DNA from: Acidobacteria bacterium RBG_13_68_16
GTDB taxonomy: Bacteria; Acidobacteriota; Thermoanaerobaculia; Thermoanaerobaculales; Thermoanaerobaculaceae
DNA: 37,274 nucleotides
Direction of reading: 5' to 3'
Assembly (NCBI GenBank): GCA_001766905.1
Contig: MEKI01000105.1
Coordinates: 10,283-47,556 of the forward strand
Shown here: in pieces, positions 15,168 to 23,193 of the stretch
How the letters are laid out: the number at the start of each line of letters is the position of its first letter
Position numbering within the stretch: position 1 is the first letter of the stretch
The notes under the pieces: generated by a model
What the model saw: only the letters and a program-made list of their open reading frames with translations
Database searches by the model: none
Told to the model about the DNA's origin: nothing
Translations under genes and position numbers: made by a program

Positions 15168-17430
15168 GGCGCTTTCGGTTGAAGTCGAAGCCGGGGTAGT
15201 CGATCCGGTGGTGGAACGCGTTGCTGACCACCCAGAAGAACGCGGCCCCGATCTTTTCGATGTCCTTGAGGGTCAGCTCGCAGTCGTCGAGCTGTTCGTC
15301 CTCGAGCACGTTCTTGATCACCTGGTCGATCATCGACTGAATGCGGCCCGGCGTGGCGTCCTGCAGCGTACGGCTCGCCGCCTCCACCGCATCGGCGAGC
15401 AGTAGGATCCCCATCTCCTTGCTGCGAGGCCTCGGGCCCGGGTAGCGGAACTCTGTCTCCTGGACCTCGCCACGGTCGGGGTCCTCCTTCTCCTTGGCTC
15501 GCGAGTAGAAGTACCGGATCAACTTGGTGCCGTGGTGAGTCGCGATGGCGCCACGGATCGCCTCGGGCAATTTGAACTCGCGCGCCAGCTCCAGCCCGGC
15601 CTTGACGTGGTTCGAGACGACCAGTGCCGACATCCACGGCGTGAGATGGTCGTGGGGGTTCTCGTTGCGCTGGTTCTCGACGAAGTACTCCGGTTTGGCC
15701 AGCTTCCCGATGTCGTGGTAGTAGCAGCAGACACGCGCCAGCAGCGGGTTTGCACCGATCGCCTCCGCGGCCGCCTCTGCGAAGTTTGCCATCGCCAGCG
15801 AATGCTGAAACGTGCCTGGCGCCTCCAGCGAGAGCCGCCTGAGGAGCGGGAGGTTCGGGTTGGAGAGCTCGAGCAGACGGATATCCGTGATGTTTCCTGT
15901 GAGGGACTCCAGCACCGGCAGGAGGAAGCTGGCCAGAGCCGCGGCAACAACACCACCTAGCGCCCCCGCCACAACCTGCGCACCCAGTACCTGGCCGTCA
16001 GCGATCCTCCCATGCCAGAGCGCCAGTCCCACCACCGCCACTGCGTTTACGCCGGCCACCAACGCGCCCACACGCGCCAGCACGTAACGTTCCTTGAGAC
16101 GCTGCGAGGCGAATGCGGCGGCGATCCCGGCCATCACCGCGTAGACCGCGACGCTCACCTCGCCGCCCAGCAGCAGGGCCACCAGCGCGCTCTGGACGAC
16201 GGCGAAGAGCACACCGACAGGGAGTCCGAACATGAGGCTCGCCAGGATCGGGCCCGCCCCGTGGGGCAATGCCGGGAGGTAGATCTCGACATGGCCAAAC
16301 GGGTCCCGCATCACGCTCGCCGCAACTCCCCCGGCCAGGAATGCGAAGCCGCGCTCCAGTAGCAGAACCAGCACGGTCAGGATCACGATCGCTCCGAAGC
16401 GCGCGCGGGCCTCCTCCGGCGAAGGGCTTTGCCTGCGCAGGAAGAACTGCCAGGCGCCAGCGAGCAGGCCCAGGAGCACGGCAGCGCCGGCCGCCGGCAG
16501 GAATGTCTGGGTTGAGGTGTTGCGCTCGGCGAGCGCGGTCAGCAGCCGCGCCGTCTGTGCCGTTACCTCATCACCTCGCCGCACCAGCACCTTGCCGCGC
16601 GGGAGTCGAACCGACACCTCCTCCACGCTGCTGGCCGCCTTGAGCCGCCTCGCCAGCGTCTCCCCACGGTCGAGCACTACGTTGGGGACCATGGCCCGCG
16701 CCAGCGCTGTGCCCAGCGGTGCCCGCCAGCTTCGCTGGACAGCGGGTTCAGCGGCAAGGCGCTGTTCGACGACCTCCGCGAGGCTCGATCCGCCGTCCAG
16801 GAAGCGGTAGACGTCAAGCTCGACGCGCTCGTCGTTCCTGTCGAGGGTCCGCAGGGTGACGCCGCGCTCGGCGGAGTGGAGCAGCTCCATCCGGTCGCTC
16901 ACGACCCCCTGCCGATAGAGCCGCTGGACAACCTCGCGGAGCACCCCCTGAAGCTCCTCCGGGAAGCCCGCGGAGCGGAGCACCTCCGCCTCCCGGGGTT
17001 GGATCACCAGCGAACCGACTTCACTGAGACGCTGGGCCACGTCGATCGCATCGCCGCCCGTCTGCCTGCGGCCCTCCTGGAAAACCCGGTCCAGCTTGCC
17101 CAGCAGCACGGTCACGACCGCGGGGTCGTAAACGTAGACCGGGAGCACCTCGAAGCTCGCGCGACGTCGTTTCTCCTCGGTCGACTCAGCGTCGGGAAGG
17201 ACGACGTCGCGGTCCATCACAACGTCGGTCGGGGCGATCTCGCCTGCCGCGAAGGTGGGAAGCCTGCTCGACCGCCCGGGGACCACGATGAGGGCGCCGA
17301 CCACGACGAAGCATGCGTACCACCACCAGGTCTTGGCGAGGAGCCTCCGGCGGAGCTGCACGAACTCGCCCCTCCGTACGGCGAGCCGCGCCGCGGTGGT
17401 GCGCACCTTGGTGGCGTCAGTGTCGGTCAT
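15160..17430 (-). CDS. pgpH: 7TM-HD phosphohydrolase (PgpH-type cyclic-di-AMP phosphodiesterase)
   Basis: A 756-residue membrane protein. After a short basic cytoplasmic N-terminus and one helix (WWWYACFVVVGALIVVPG) there is an extracellular 7TMR-HDED domain of about 270 residues, then about seven membrane helices (for example FLPAAGAAVLLGLLAGAWQF). The cytoplasmic HD domain has the His of HSLAMANFAEAAAEAIGAN and the pair in CCYYHDIGKLAKPEYF. Family members such as Listeria PgpH cleave cyclic-di-AMP. The ATG at 17430 overlaps the phoH stop (ATGA). Conserved next to phoH/ybeY in many phyla. Confidence 0.92.
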   Translation of the reverse strand: MTDTDATKVRTTAARLAVRRGEFVQLRRRLLAKTWWWYACFVVVGALIVVPGRSSRLPTFAAGEIAPTDVVMDRDVVLPDAESTEEKRRRASFEVLPVYVYDPAVVTVLLGKLDRVFQEGRRQTGGDAIDVAQRLSEVGSLVIQPREAEVLRSAGFPEELQGVLREVVQRLYRQGVVSDRMELLHSAERGVTLRTLDRNDERVELDVYRFLDGGSSLAEVVEQRLAAEPAVQRSWRAPLGTALARAMVPNVVLDRGETLARRLKAASSVEEVSVRLPRGKVLVRRGDEVTAQTARLLTALAERNTSTQTFLPAAGAAVLLGLLAGAWQFFLRRQSPSPEEARARFGAIVILTVLVLLLERGFAFLAGGVAASVMRDPFGHVEIYLPALPHGAGPILASLMFGLPVGVLFAVVQSALVALLLGGEVSVAVYAVMAGIAAAFASQRLKERYVLARVGALVAGVNAVAVVGLALWHGRIADGQVLGAQVVAGALGGVVAAALASFLLPVLESLTGNITDIRLLELSNPNLPLLRRLSLEAPGTFQHSLAMANFAEAAAEAIGANPLLARVCCYYHDIGKLAKPEYFVENQRNENPHDHLTPWMSALVVSNHVKAGLELAREFKLPEAIRGAIATHHGTKLIRYFYSRAKEKEDPDRGEVQETEFRYPGPRPRSKEMGILLLADAVEAASRTLQDATPGRIQSMIDQVIKNVLEDEQLDDCELTLKDIEKIGAAFFWVVSNAFHHRIDYPGFDFNRKRRA

Positions 17431-18389
17431 CTTCCGTTCCCGCGCTTGCTGCCGTCGAACTTCTCGTAGGCTGCGACGACCTTCTCCACCAGCCTGTGGC
17501 GGACCACGTCTTCCTTCGCGAAATCGAAGAAGCATATGCCCGGCAGGTTGTCGAGGATCTGCCGCGCTTGCACGAGCCCCGAGGTCTTTTCGTTGGGCAG
17601 GTCAATCTGCGTGACGTCGCCCGTGATCGCCGCCTTCGAGTGGAATCCGAGGCGGGTGAGGAACATCTTCATCTGCTCCGGGGTCGTGTTCTGCGCCTCG
17701 TCGAGGAGCATGAACGAGTCGTTCAGCGTCCGCCCGCGCATGAACGCGAGCGGCGCGATCTCGATCACCCCACGCTCGATGTGCCGGGCCACGCGATCGT
17801 AGCCGAGAATGTCGTAGAGGGCGTCGTAGACCGGGCGGAGGTAAGGGTTCACCTTCTCGACCAGGTCGCCGGGCAGGAAACCGAGGCGTTCCCCGGCCTC
17901 GACGGCCGGTCGGGTGAGCACGATGCGCCGCACGCGGTGCTCGGCAAGCGCCGCCGCCGCCATCGCCACGGCAAGGTAGGTCTTTCCCGTCCCCGCAGGG
18001 CCGATCGCGAACACGATGTCGTGCCGGATGAGCGCCTGAATGAAGAGGCGCTGCTTCAGGTTTCGCGGGACCACGAGCCGCTTGACGGAGTCCGGGATCG
18101 TGGCGTCGGTGAAGAACTCCACCAGGTTCACGCTCGGGTCCTCCTCGAGGACCCGCAGCGCGGTGCGGAACTCCTCCTTACCCACCGCGTACCCGGTGGC
18201 CACCAGCTTGCCCAGCTCCTGCAGCAGTTTCTCCGCCAGCACCACGGATTCCGCTTCCCCCTCGAGGGACACCTTGTCGCCGCGCGCAGCCACCCGAACC
18301 CGCAGACGCTCGTTCAGGTAGCGGAAGTTCTCTTCCAGGGTCCCCGACAGGATCTGGAGGTCCCTCTCCGGCAGTGTGATCGTCGTCAT
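17427..18389 (-). CDS. phoH: PhoH-family ATPase (YbeZ)
   Basis: A 320-residue cytoplasmic P-loop ATPase that partners YbeY in ribosome or RNA metabolism. Walker A GPAGTGKTYLAVA is at residues 130-142; Walker B is in FMLLDEAQNTTPEQMKMFLT, followed by AAITGDVTQIDLP. An N-terminal KH-like segment (residues 10-90) precedes the ATPase domain, as in PhoH-like proteins. ATG start overlaps the stop of the dehydrogenase gene (ATGA), and the stop overlaps pgpH. Length and all motifs are normal. Confidence 0.95.
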   Translation of the reverse strand: MTTITLPERDLQILSGTLEENFRYLNERLRVRVAARGDKVSLEGEAESVVLAEKLLQELGKLVATGYAVGKEEFRTALRVLEEDPSVNLVEFFTDATIPDSVKRLVVPRNLKQRLFIQALIRHDIVFAIGPAGTGKTYLAVAMAAAALAEHRVRRIVLTRPAVEAGERLGFLPGDLVEKVNPYLRPVYDALYDILGYDRVARHIERGVIEIAPLAFMRGRTLNDSFMLLDEAQNTTPEQMKMFLTRLGFHSKAAITGDVTQIDLPNEKTSGLVQARQILDNLPGICFFDFAKEDVVRHRLVEKVVAAYEKFDGSKRGNGR

Positions 18390-19459
18390 GCCTTTAGTTG
18401 CTCCAACATCCTCTCGCGGACCGCTTCCCCGACTTCTGCCGTTGTGCGCTTCCCTCCGAGGTCCGGCGTCACGATATCGTCCCGGACCGTCGCGGTGACC
18501 GCCGCGTCGAGCGCGTCGGCAAGAGCCGGGTGCCCGACGTGGCGGAGGAGCAGCCCGAATGAAGCGACCGCCGCCAACGGGTTGGCCCTCCCCGCCCCCG
18601 CGATGTCCGGGGCGGAGCCGTGAACAGGCGCGAACATTGACACCCGCCCGGGGTGCAGGTTGGCCGACGCCGCCAGGCCCAACCCCCCTCCGAGCGTAGC
18701 CGCCAGGTCGGAGAGAACGTCGCCGAAGAGGTTCTCCGTGACGACCACGTCGAAACGCCCGGGGTTGCGCACCAGCTCCATCGCTGCCGTGTCGGCGTAG
18801 AGGTGGTCCTTCGCAACGTCCGGGAACTCGGCGGCGACCTCACCGAACGTCCGTTGCCACAGCTCCCCGGCGAACCGGAGGACGTTGGCCTTGTCTACCA
18901 GGGTCACCTTTCGCCGCGGCCTCGCGCGGGCAAACTCGAACGCTGCCCTGATGATCCGCTCCACGCCCATGCGAGTGACGATCATCTCCTGGACCGCCAC
19001 CTCGTGGGGCGTGCCGGCGTGCAGCGTTCCCCCCGCCCCGCAGTACAGCCCCTCGGTGTTCTCTCGCACGATCACGAGATCGATGTCGCGGGCTTGGACG
19101 CTTTTCAGGGGGTTGAGTCGCTCCTCGAAGCAGCGCACGGACCGCAGGTTGATGAACAGGTCCAGCTCGAACCGCATTCCGAGCAGGATCTGCCTGGCGT
19201 GCGCGAAGTCCGGGATACGGGGGTCGCCGAACGCCCCCACCAGGATCGCGTCGAAGTCACGCAGGTACTCGATCCCCCCCGACGGCATCGCCTGCCCGGT
19301 GGCCAGGTACCGCTCGGCGCCCCAGTCCAGCTCCTCCCAGGTGGCGACGAGGTGTCCACCCCGGCGTACCGCTTCCGCGAGTTGCATCACCTCGGCGATC
19401 ACCTCTCGACCGATCCCGTCGCCGGGCAGGACGGCTATCCGCTGGGGGTGTGCGCTCAT
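18386..19459 (-). CDS. Isopropylmalate/isocitrate-family dehydrogenase
   Basis: A 357-residue NAD(P)- and Mg2+-dependent beta-decarboxylating dehydrogenase. Motifs in order: AVLPGDGIGREV; the substrate loop ELDLFINLRSVRCF; VRENTEGLYCG; VTLVDKANVLRFAGELW with the catalytic Lys; VVVTENLFGDVLSDLAA with the metal-binding Asp residues; MFAPVHGSAPDIAG. The VHGSAPDIAG loop suits NAD-type members. It could be 3-isopropylmalate, homoisocitrate or tartrate/malate dehydrogenase; no leuA/C/D is adjacent, so leuB is not assigned. The ATG at 19459 has AAGG 5 nt upstream. It lies at the head of the phoH-era operon, an unusual place for it, 59 nt after the adenosyltransferase. Confidence 0.85.
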   Translation of the reverse strand: MSAHPQRIAVLPGDGIGREVIAEVMQLAEAVRRGGHLVATWEELDWGAERYLATGQAMPSGGIEYLRDFDAILVGAFGDPRIPDFAHARQILLGMRFELDLFINLRSVRCFEERLNPLKSVQARDIDLVIVRENTEGLYCGAGGTLHAGTPHEVAVQEMIVTRMGVERIIRAAFEFARARPRRKVTLVDKANVLRFAGELWQRTFGEVAAEFPDVAKDHLYADTAAMELVRNPGRFDVVVTENLFGDVLSDLAATLGGGLGLAASANLHPGRVSMFAPVHGSAPDIAGAGRANPLAAVASFGLLLRHVGHPALADALDAAVTATVRDDIVTPDLGGKRTTAEVGEAVRERMLEQLKA

Positions 19460-19518
19460 CTCGGCCTTAGGCCGCGCAACCTTCCCCGCCAGCTTGATTG
19501 TCTCGCCATAGTGGGGGG

Positions 19519-20058
19519 TCAGGCGCGCGCATGCCAGAGCACGTCCGCAACGCCGACCCTGTGATTGAGCCAGCGTGCCAGGACGAAGAGTGCGTCGGAG
19601 AGTCGGTTCAGCAGGGGGATCACTCCCTCCACACCGGCACCGCGATCGCGCAGCGCCACCACGTCGCGCTCTGCGCGGCGGCAGACGGACCTGGCCTGAT
19701 GGGCGAGCGCGGCCGCGCGGGCTCCGGCGGGCAGCACGAAGTTCCGCAGCTTCGGGAGGTCGCCCTGCATCGAGTCGATCCACCGCTCGAGCCACTCGGG
19801 CCTGGCCACACCCTCGGAGAACACGGGCCGGCCCGCCGGATCGGCGAGGAACGCTCCGACCTCGAAGAGAAGAGCCTGCACCCGCTTGAGCTGCGGAGCG
19901 ACGGCTGGCGGCAAATCCTCGGCACGAAGAACGCCGATGACCGCGTTCAACTCGTCCACATCGCCGAAGGCGGCCACCCGACCGTCGGCCTTCGAGACCC
20001 TCGTTCCGTCGGCGAGGCCGGTGGACCCGTCATCGCCGGTCCGCGTGTAAACGTTCAC
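19519..20058 (-). CDS. pduO: Cob(I)alamin adenosyltransferase, PduO type
   Basis: A 179-residue ATP:cob(I)alamin adenosyltransferase making adenosylcobalamin for mutases. The ATP-binding N-terminus YTRTGDDGSTGL and the diagnostic CRRAERDVVAL and LLNRLSDALFVLARW helices are present; length is normal for a single-domain PduO/MMAB. GTG start with no clear Shine-Dalgarno; a minus-strand TACCAT 14 nt upstream could be a -10, so a very short leader is possible. A methylmalonyl-CoA or isobutyryl-CoA mutase would be the expected client, but none is in the window. The 281-base gap to ggt contains the palindrome at 20130. Confidence 0.93.
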   Translation of the reverse strand: MNVYTRTGDDGSTGLADGTRVSKADGRVAAFGDVDELNAVIGVLRAEDLPPAVAPQLKRVQALLFEVGAFLADPAGRPVFSEGVARPEWLERWIDSMQGDLPKLRNFVLPAGARAAALAHQARSVCRRAERDVVALRDRGAGVEGVIPLLNRLSDALFVLARWLNHRVGVADVLWHARA

Positions 20059-20129
20059 CGCGCAATGGTACCACCCGGTTCTCGACCGGGGACGGCACGC
20101 GGCGACCCTCTTCAGATGGTCTCGAACTT

Positions 20130-20153
20130 CTGCATAATCAATTGATTACGCAG
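20130..20153. promoter_or_regulatory. 24-nt near-perfect palindrome, candidate operator
   Basis: An AT-rich 14-nt perfect palindrome TAATCAATTGATTA (20135-20148) is extended by CTGC and GCAG, with one mismatched pair, to 24 nt. It sits between the divergent pduO and ggt genes, about 70 nt before pduO and 190 nt before ggt, in DNA otherwise very GC-rich. It has no T-run, so it is more like a dimeric regulator site than a terminator. Confidence 0.5.
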
Positions 20154-20339
20154 CAGAATGCCGGCTCCGCGGAAGCCGTTCCGATTTCATGCTCGCCGCC
20201 GAAGCGGGTCGTTGACCCTCGATTGAGATACCCTGGCCGCGTCCCGGCGGAGGGTCTTCGCCACGCTGTCGGACGGCGCGGCCAGCCGGCGGGCGGTTCT
20301 CCGAACGGCGTCGAGCGGCAGTGCACGCGGAGGTTTGAA

Positions 20340-22040
20340 ATGAGAAAACCGGCTACAGCTCTCCTCGCATGGCTCCTCACGGGCTTCCCCACCAGCGCTG
20401 CCGACCGCCCCGAGGGGCGTTCCTTCGCCACAAGGTCGGTCACCGTGGCGCGCCACGGAATGGTGGCCGCGGCCCACCCGCTCGCGGTCCAGGTTGGCGT
20501 TGACGTGCTCAAGCGCCGAGGTAGCGCCGTTGACGCGGCCATCGCGGTCAACGCGGCTCTCGGCCTCATGGAGCCGACCTCGTGCGGCCTCGGGGGCGAC
20601 CTGTTCGCCATGGTCTGGGACCCCGCCACCGGTAAGCTCTACGGCCTCAACGGATCGGGGCGGGCACCGCTGGCCCTGACACCCGACAAGGTCACGGCCC
20701 TCCCGGACGGAACGATCGAGCCCTACTCACCATACGCATGGACGGTGCCCGGGTGTGCCGATGCGTGGTTCGAGCTGCACAGGCGATTCGGCCGCCTTCC
20801 GATGAAGGACCTTTTGGCGCCCACGATCGCGTACGCCCGCGAGGGGGCGCCCGTGCCGCAGGTGATCGCCGGCTCGTGGGCGCGCAGCCTCGCCCGCTTC
20901 AAGGAGAAGCCGGGGTTCGCCGAGGTGTTCATGCCGGATGGCCGGGCCCCGGCCGAGGGCGAGCCTTTCGCCAACCCGGCGCTCGCCCACACGCTCGAGT
21001 TGCTCGCCGCCGGCGGCCGTGATGCCTACTACAGGGGCGAGATCGCCGAGAAGATCGTCGCCTTCTCGCAGAACGTCGGCGGCTTCTTCTCGAAGGAGGA
21101 TTTCGCCCGCCACAGCAGCGAGTGGCAGGAACCGATCTCGACCACCTACCGGGGCGTCACGCTCTGGGAGCTTCCACCCAACGGTCAGGGGCTCGCGGCG
21201 CTCGAGATGCTCAACATCATCGAGGGCTTCGACCTCAAGTCCCTTGGCCGCGACGACCCCGACTTCTGGCACGTTTTGGTCGAGGCCAAGAAGCTGGCGT
21301 TCGCGGACCGGGCCGCCTACTACGCCGACCCGGCGTTCTCCCCCGCCCCGGTGGCGGCGCTGCTCGACAAGACCTACGCCGAGAGGCAGGCGAAGCGCAT
21401 CGACATGAAGAGGGCCGCGAAATCGGTCGAGCCCGGCAACCTCGCCCTGCAGCGCGGCGACACGACGTTTCTGGTCACGGCCGACGAGCGAGGAATGATG
21501 GTGGCGTTGATCCAGTCCAACTACACGGGCTTCGGCTCCGGCTACGTGATCCCGGAGCTGGGTTTCGGCCTCCAAGACCGCGGCGCGCTCTTCTCCCTCC
21601 AGGCCAGTCACCCCAACGTGCTGGCGCCCGGCAAGCGCCCGTTCCACACCATCATCCCGGCGTTCCTGGGAAGAGGCGGCATCCCCGACACCGCGTTCGG
21701 AGTGATGGGCGGCGACATGCAGCCGCAGGGGCACGTTCAGATAGTGGTCAACCTAGTGGACTTCGGAATGAACCTTCAGGAAGCGGGTGACGCGCCGCGC
21801 TTCTACCACACCGACGACTCCGAGCCCACGGGCACGGTCATGAACGACGGCGGCATCCTGAGCCTGGAGTCCGGCGTGCCGCAGGACGTCCGCCAGGCGC
21901 TCATCCGGCGCGGCCACAAGCTCGTGGAGTCGAACGGAATCGTGTTCGGCGGCTACCAGGCGATCTTCCGCGACCCCAAGACCGGAGTCCTCTTCGGCGC
22001 CTCCGAGTCCCGCAAAGACGGTTTCGCCGCCGGATACTGA
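20340..22040 (+). CDS. ggt: Gamma-glutamyltransferase family protein (variant binding pocket)
   Basis: A 566-residue Ntn-hydrolase with an N-terminal signal peptide (RKPATALLAWLLTGFPTSAA), so periplasmic. It should self-cleave before the Thr nucleophile, here Thr375 in LQRGDTTFLVTAD. VNAALGLMEPTSCGLGGDLF and MGGDMQPQGHVQIVVNLVDF are family signatures. Typical enzymes have a PLSSMSP segment binding the glutamyl carboxylate; here it reads PFHTIIPAF, and the lid loop seems short. These features are found in the GGT-like/acylase subgroup, so the substrate may not be glutathione. The ATG at 20340 has a strong GGAGG 6 nt upstream; the longer open frame has no such site. It is convergent with ptb. 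Confidence 0.88.
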   Translation: MRKPATALLAWLLTGFPTSAADRPEGRSFATRSVTVARHGMVAAAHPLAVQVGVDVLKRRGSAVDAAIAVNAALGLMEPTSCGLGGDLFAMVWDPATGKLYGLNGSGRAPLALTPDKVTALPDGTIEPYSPYAWTVPGCADAWFELHRRFGRLPMKDLLAPTIAYAREGAPVPQVIAGSWARSLARFKEKPGFAEVFMPDGRAPAEGEPFANPALAHTLELLAAGGRDAYYRGEIAEKIVAFSQNVGGFFSKEDFARHSSEWQEPISTTYRGVTLWELPPNGQGLAALEMLNIIEGFDLKSLGRDDPDFWHVLVEAKKLAFADRAAYYADPAFSPAPVAALLDKTYAERQAKRIDMKRAAKSVEPGNLALQRGDTTFLVTADERGMMVALIQSNYTGFGSGYVIPELGFGLQDRGALFSLQASHPNVLAPGKRPFHTIIPAFLGRGGIPDTAFGVMGGDMQPQGHVQIVVNLVDFGMNLQEAGDAPRFYHTDDSEPTGTVMNDGGILSLESGVPQDVRQALIRRGHKLVESNGIVFGGYQAIFRDPKTGVLFGASESRKDGFAAGY

Positions 22041-22051
22041 TTTCTCTATTC

Positions 22052-22156
22052 ACTGCGTGAGGCTTCTGTTTTGCCCCACGGGCCTGGAGCAGTCGCTCGG
22101 GCTGGGCCTCGAGCCCAGCCCTCCGACCCGCCGGGCAATAAATAGCCTCACGCAGT
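22052..22156. repeat. 105-nt nested inverted-repeat element
   Basis: Outer arms ACTGCGTGAGGCT (22052-22064) and AGCCTCACGCAGT (22144-22156) are a perfect 13-nt inverted repeat. Inside, TTGCCC (22071-22076) pairs with GGGCAA (22133-22138), and GGGCTGGGC (22099-22107) pairs with GCCCAGCCC (22113-22121) around loop CTCGA. It lies between convergent ggt and ptb. No T-run follows on either strand and no obvious target duplication flanks it. A MITE-like or REP-like element or a structured RNA 3' end are the options. Confidence 0.55.
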
Positions 22157-22245
22157 CAAAAGACGAACGGACTGGTTCGAGGGGTTAGAAGAAAGCCTCC
22201 ACGCTGTGGAAGAGGGAAAGCCGATTGCGCGGGCGCCTGAGTGCG

Positions 22246-23193
22246 CTACTTGCCCTTCGCCAAGCGGCAGCCGAGGGCGATCGAAAAGAACTTCGACTCC
22301 TCCGAGTCGGCCCGCGAGGTGAGCACGCAAGGAGCGGTGGTTCCCACGACCACGGCCGCAAGCCGCGCACCCCCCAGCACCGTGGCCGCCTTGTAGAACA
22401 CGTTGCCGGTCTCGATGTTGGGGAAGACGAGCACGTCGGCGGCACCCTCTACGGACGATTTGAGGTCCTTGATCTCGCACGCCTCGGGCGAGAGCGCCAC
22501 GTCGAGGGCGAGCGGGCCATCAACAATCGCCCCCTTGATCTGTCCCCGCTCGGCCATCTTGGCGATGACCGCAGCATCCAGAGTGGCGGGCATCCTGTCG
22601 GAGACCTTCTCGTTGGCCGCAAGCAGCGCCACCTTCGGCTTCTCGATGCCGAAGCTGCGGGCCGCCGCCACGCAGTACTCCACGATCTTGACCTTGGTCG
22701 GCAGGTCCGGCGCCGGGATGATCGCCACGTCGGCCACGAACAGCAGCTTACCGTGGAGCTTTTGGTAGGCCGGGACGTCGAGCACGGTGAGGTGCGAAAG
22801 AACGGCACCCCTGGGGAGCAGCCCCTTCTCCTTGTCCAGGATCAGGTGCATGTACTTGTCGGTGCTGATCAGCCCCTTCATCAGCACGTCGGCCTCGCCC
22901 TCGCGCACCATGTCGCGGGCCTTCGTCCCCGCCCTCATCTCGTCGGGCTCGTTGACGACCTCGAACAGGCCGGGGTCGAGCTTGAACTCCTTGCACAGGG
23001 CTTCGATGCGCGCACGTTCGCCCACCAGAATTACCCGGGCGATGCGTTCGCTCGCCGCGCGCGCCGCGGCCTGAATCGTGTTCTCGTCGTGGCCCGCGGC
23101 CACCGCAACGCGGCGTGCCGACGGCGCCACGGTTGCACCGGCCTCCTGCTTCAGCTGTTCGACCAGTCCCTCGAGCGTTCGTATCGGTTTCAT
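22246..23193 (-). CDS. ptb: Phosphate butyryl/acetyltransferase
   Basis: A 315-residue PTA_PTB-fold enzyme exchanging CoA for phosphate on short acyl groups. Typical family segments: RVAVAAGHDENTIQAAARA, ADVLMKGLISTDKYMHLILD, KVALLAANEKVSDRMPAT, GPLALDVALSPEA and ADVLVFPNIETGNVFYKA. Length fits Ptb more than the larger Pta. The ATG overlaps the stop of the fusion gene (TGATG), so its translation is coupled to a protein that already has a PTA-like domain. The exact chain length is not determinable from sequence. Confidence 0.92.
   Translation of the reverse strand: MKPIRTLEGLVEQLKQEAGATVAPSARRVAVAAGHDENTIQAAARAASERIARVILVGERARIEALCKEFKLDPGLFEVVNEPDEMRAGTKARDMVREGEADVLMKGLISTDKYMHLILDKEKGLLPRGAVLSHLTVLDVPAYQKLHGKLLFVADVAIIPAPDLPTKVKIVEYCVAAARSFGIEKPKVALLAANEKVSDRMPATLDAAVIAKMAERGQIKGAIVDGPLALDVALSPEACEIKDLKSSVEGAADVLVFPNIETGNVFYKAATVLGGARLAAVVVGTTAPCVLTSRADSEESKFFSIALGCRLAKGK

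Noticed and set aside
20142-20339. N-terminal extension of ggt
   Set aside because: Would start within the palindrome and put 66 residues before a perfect signal peptide; GGAGG supports the ATG at 20340.
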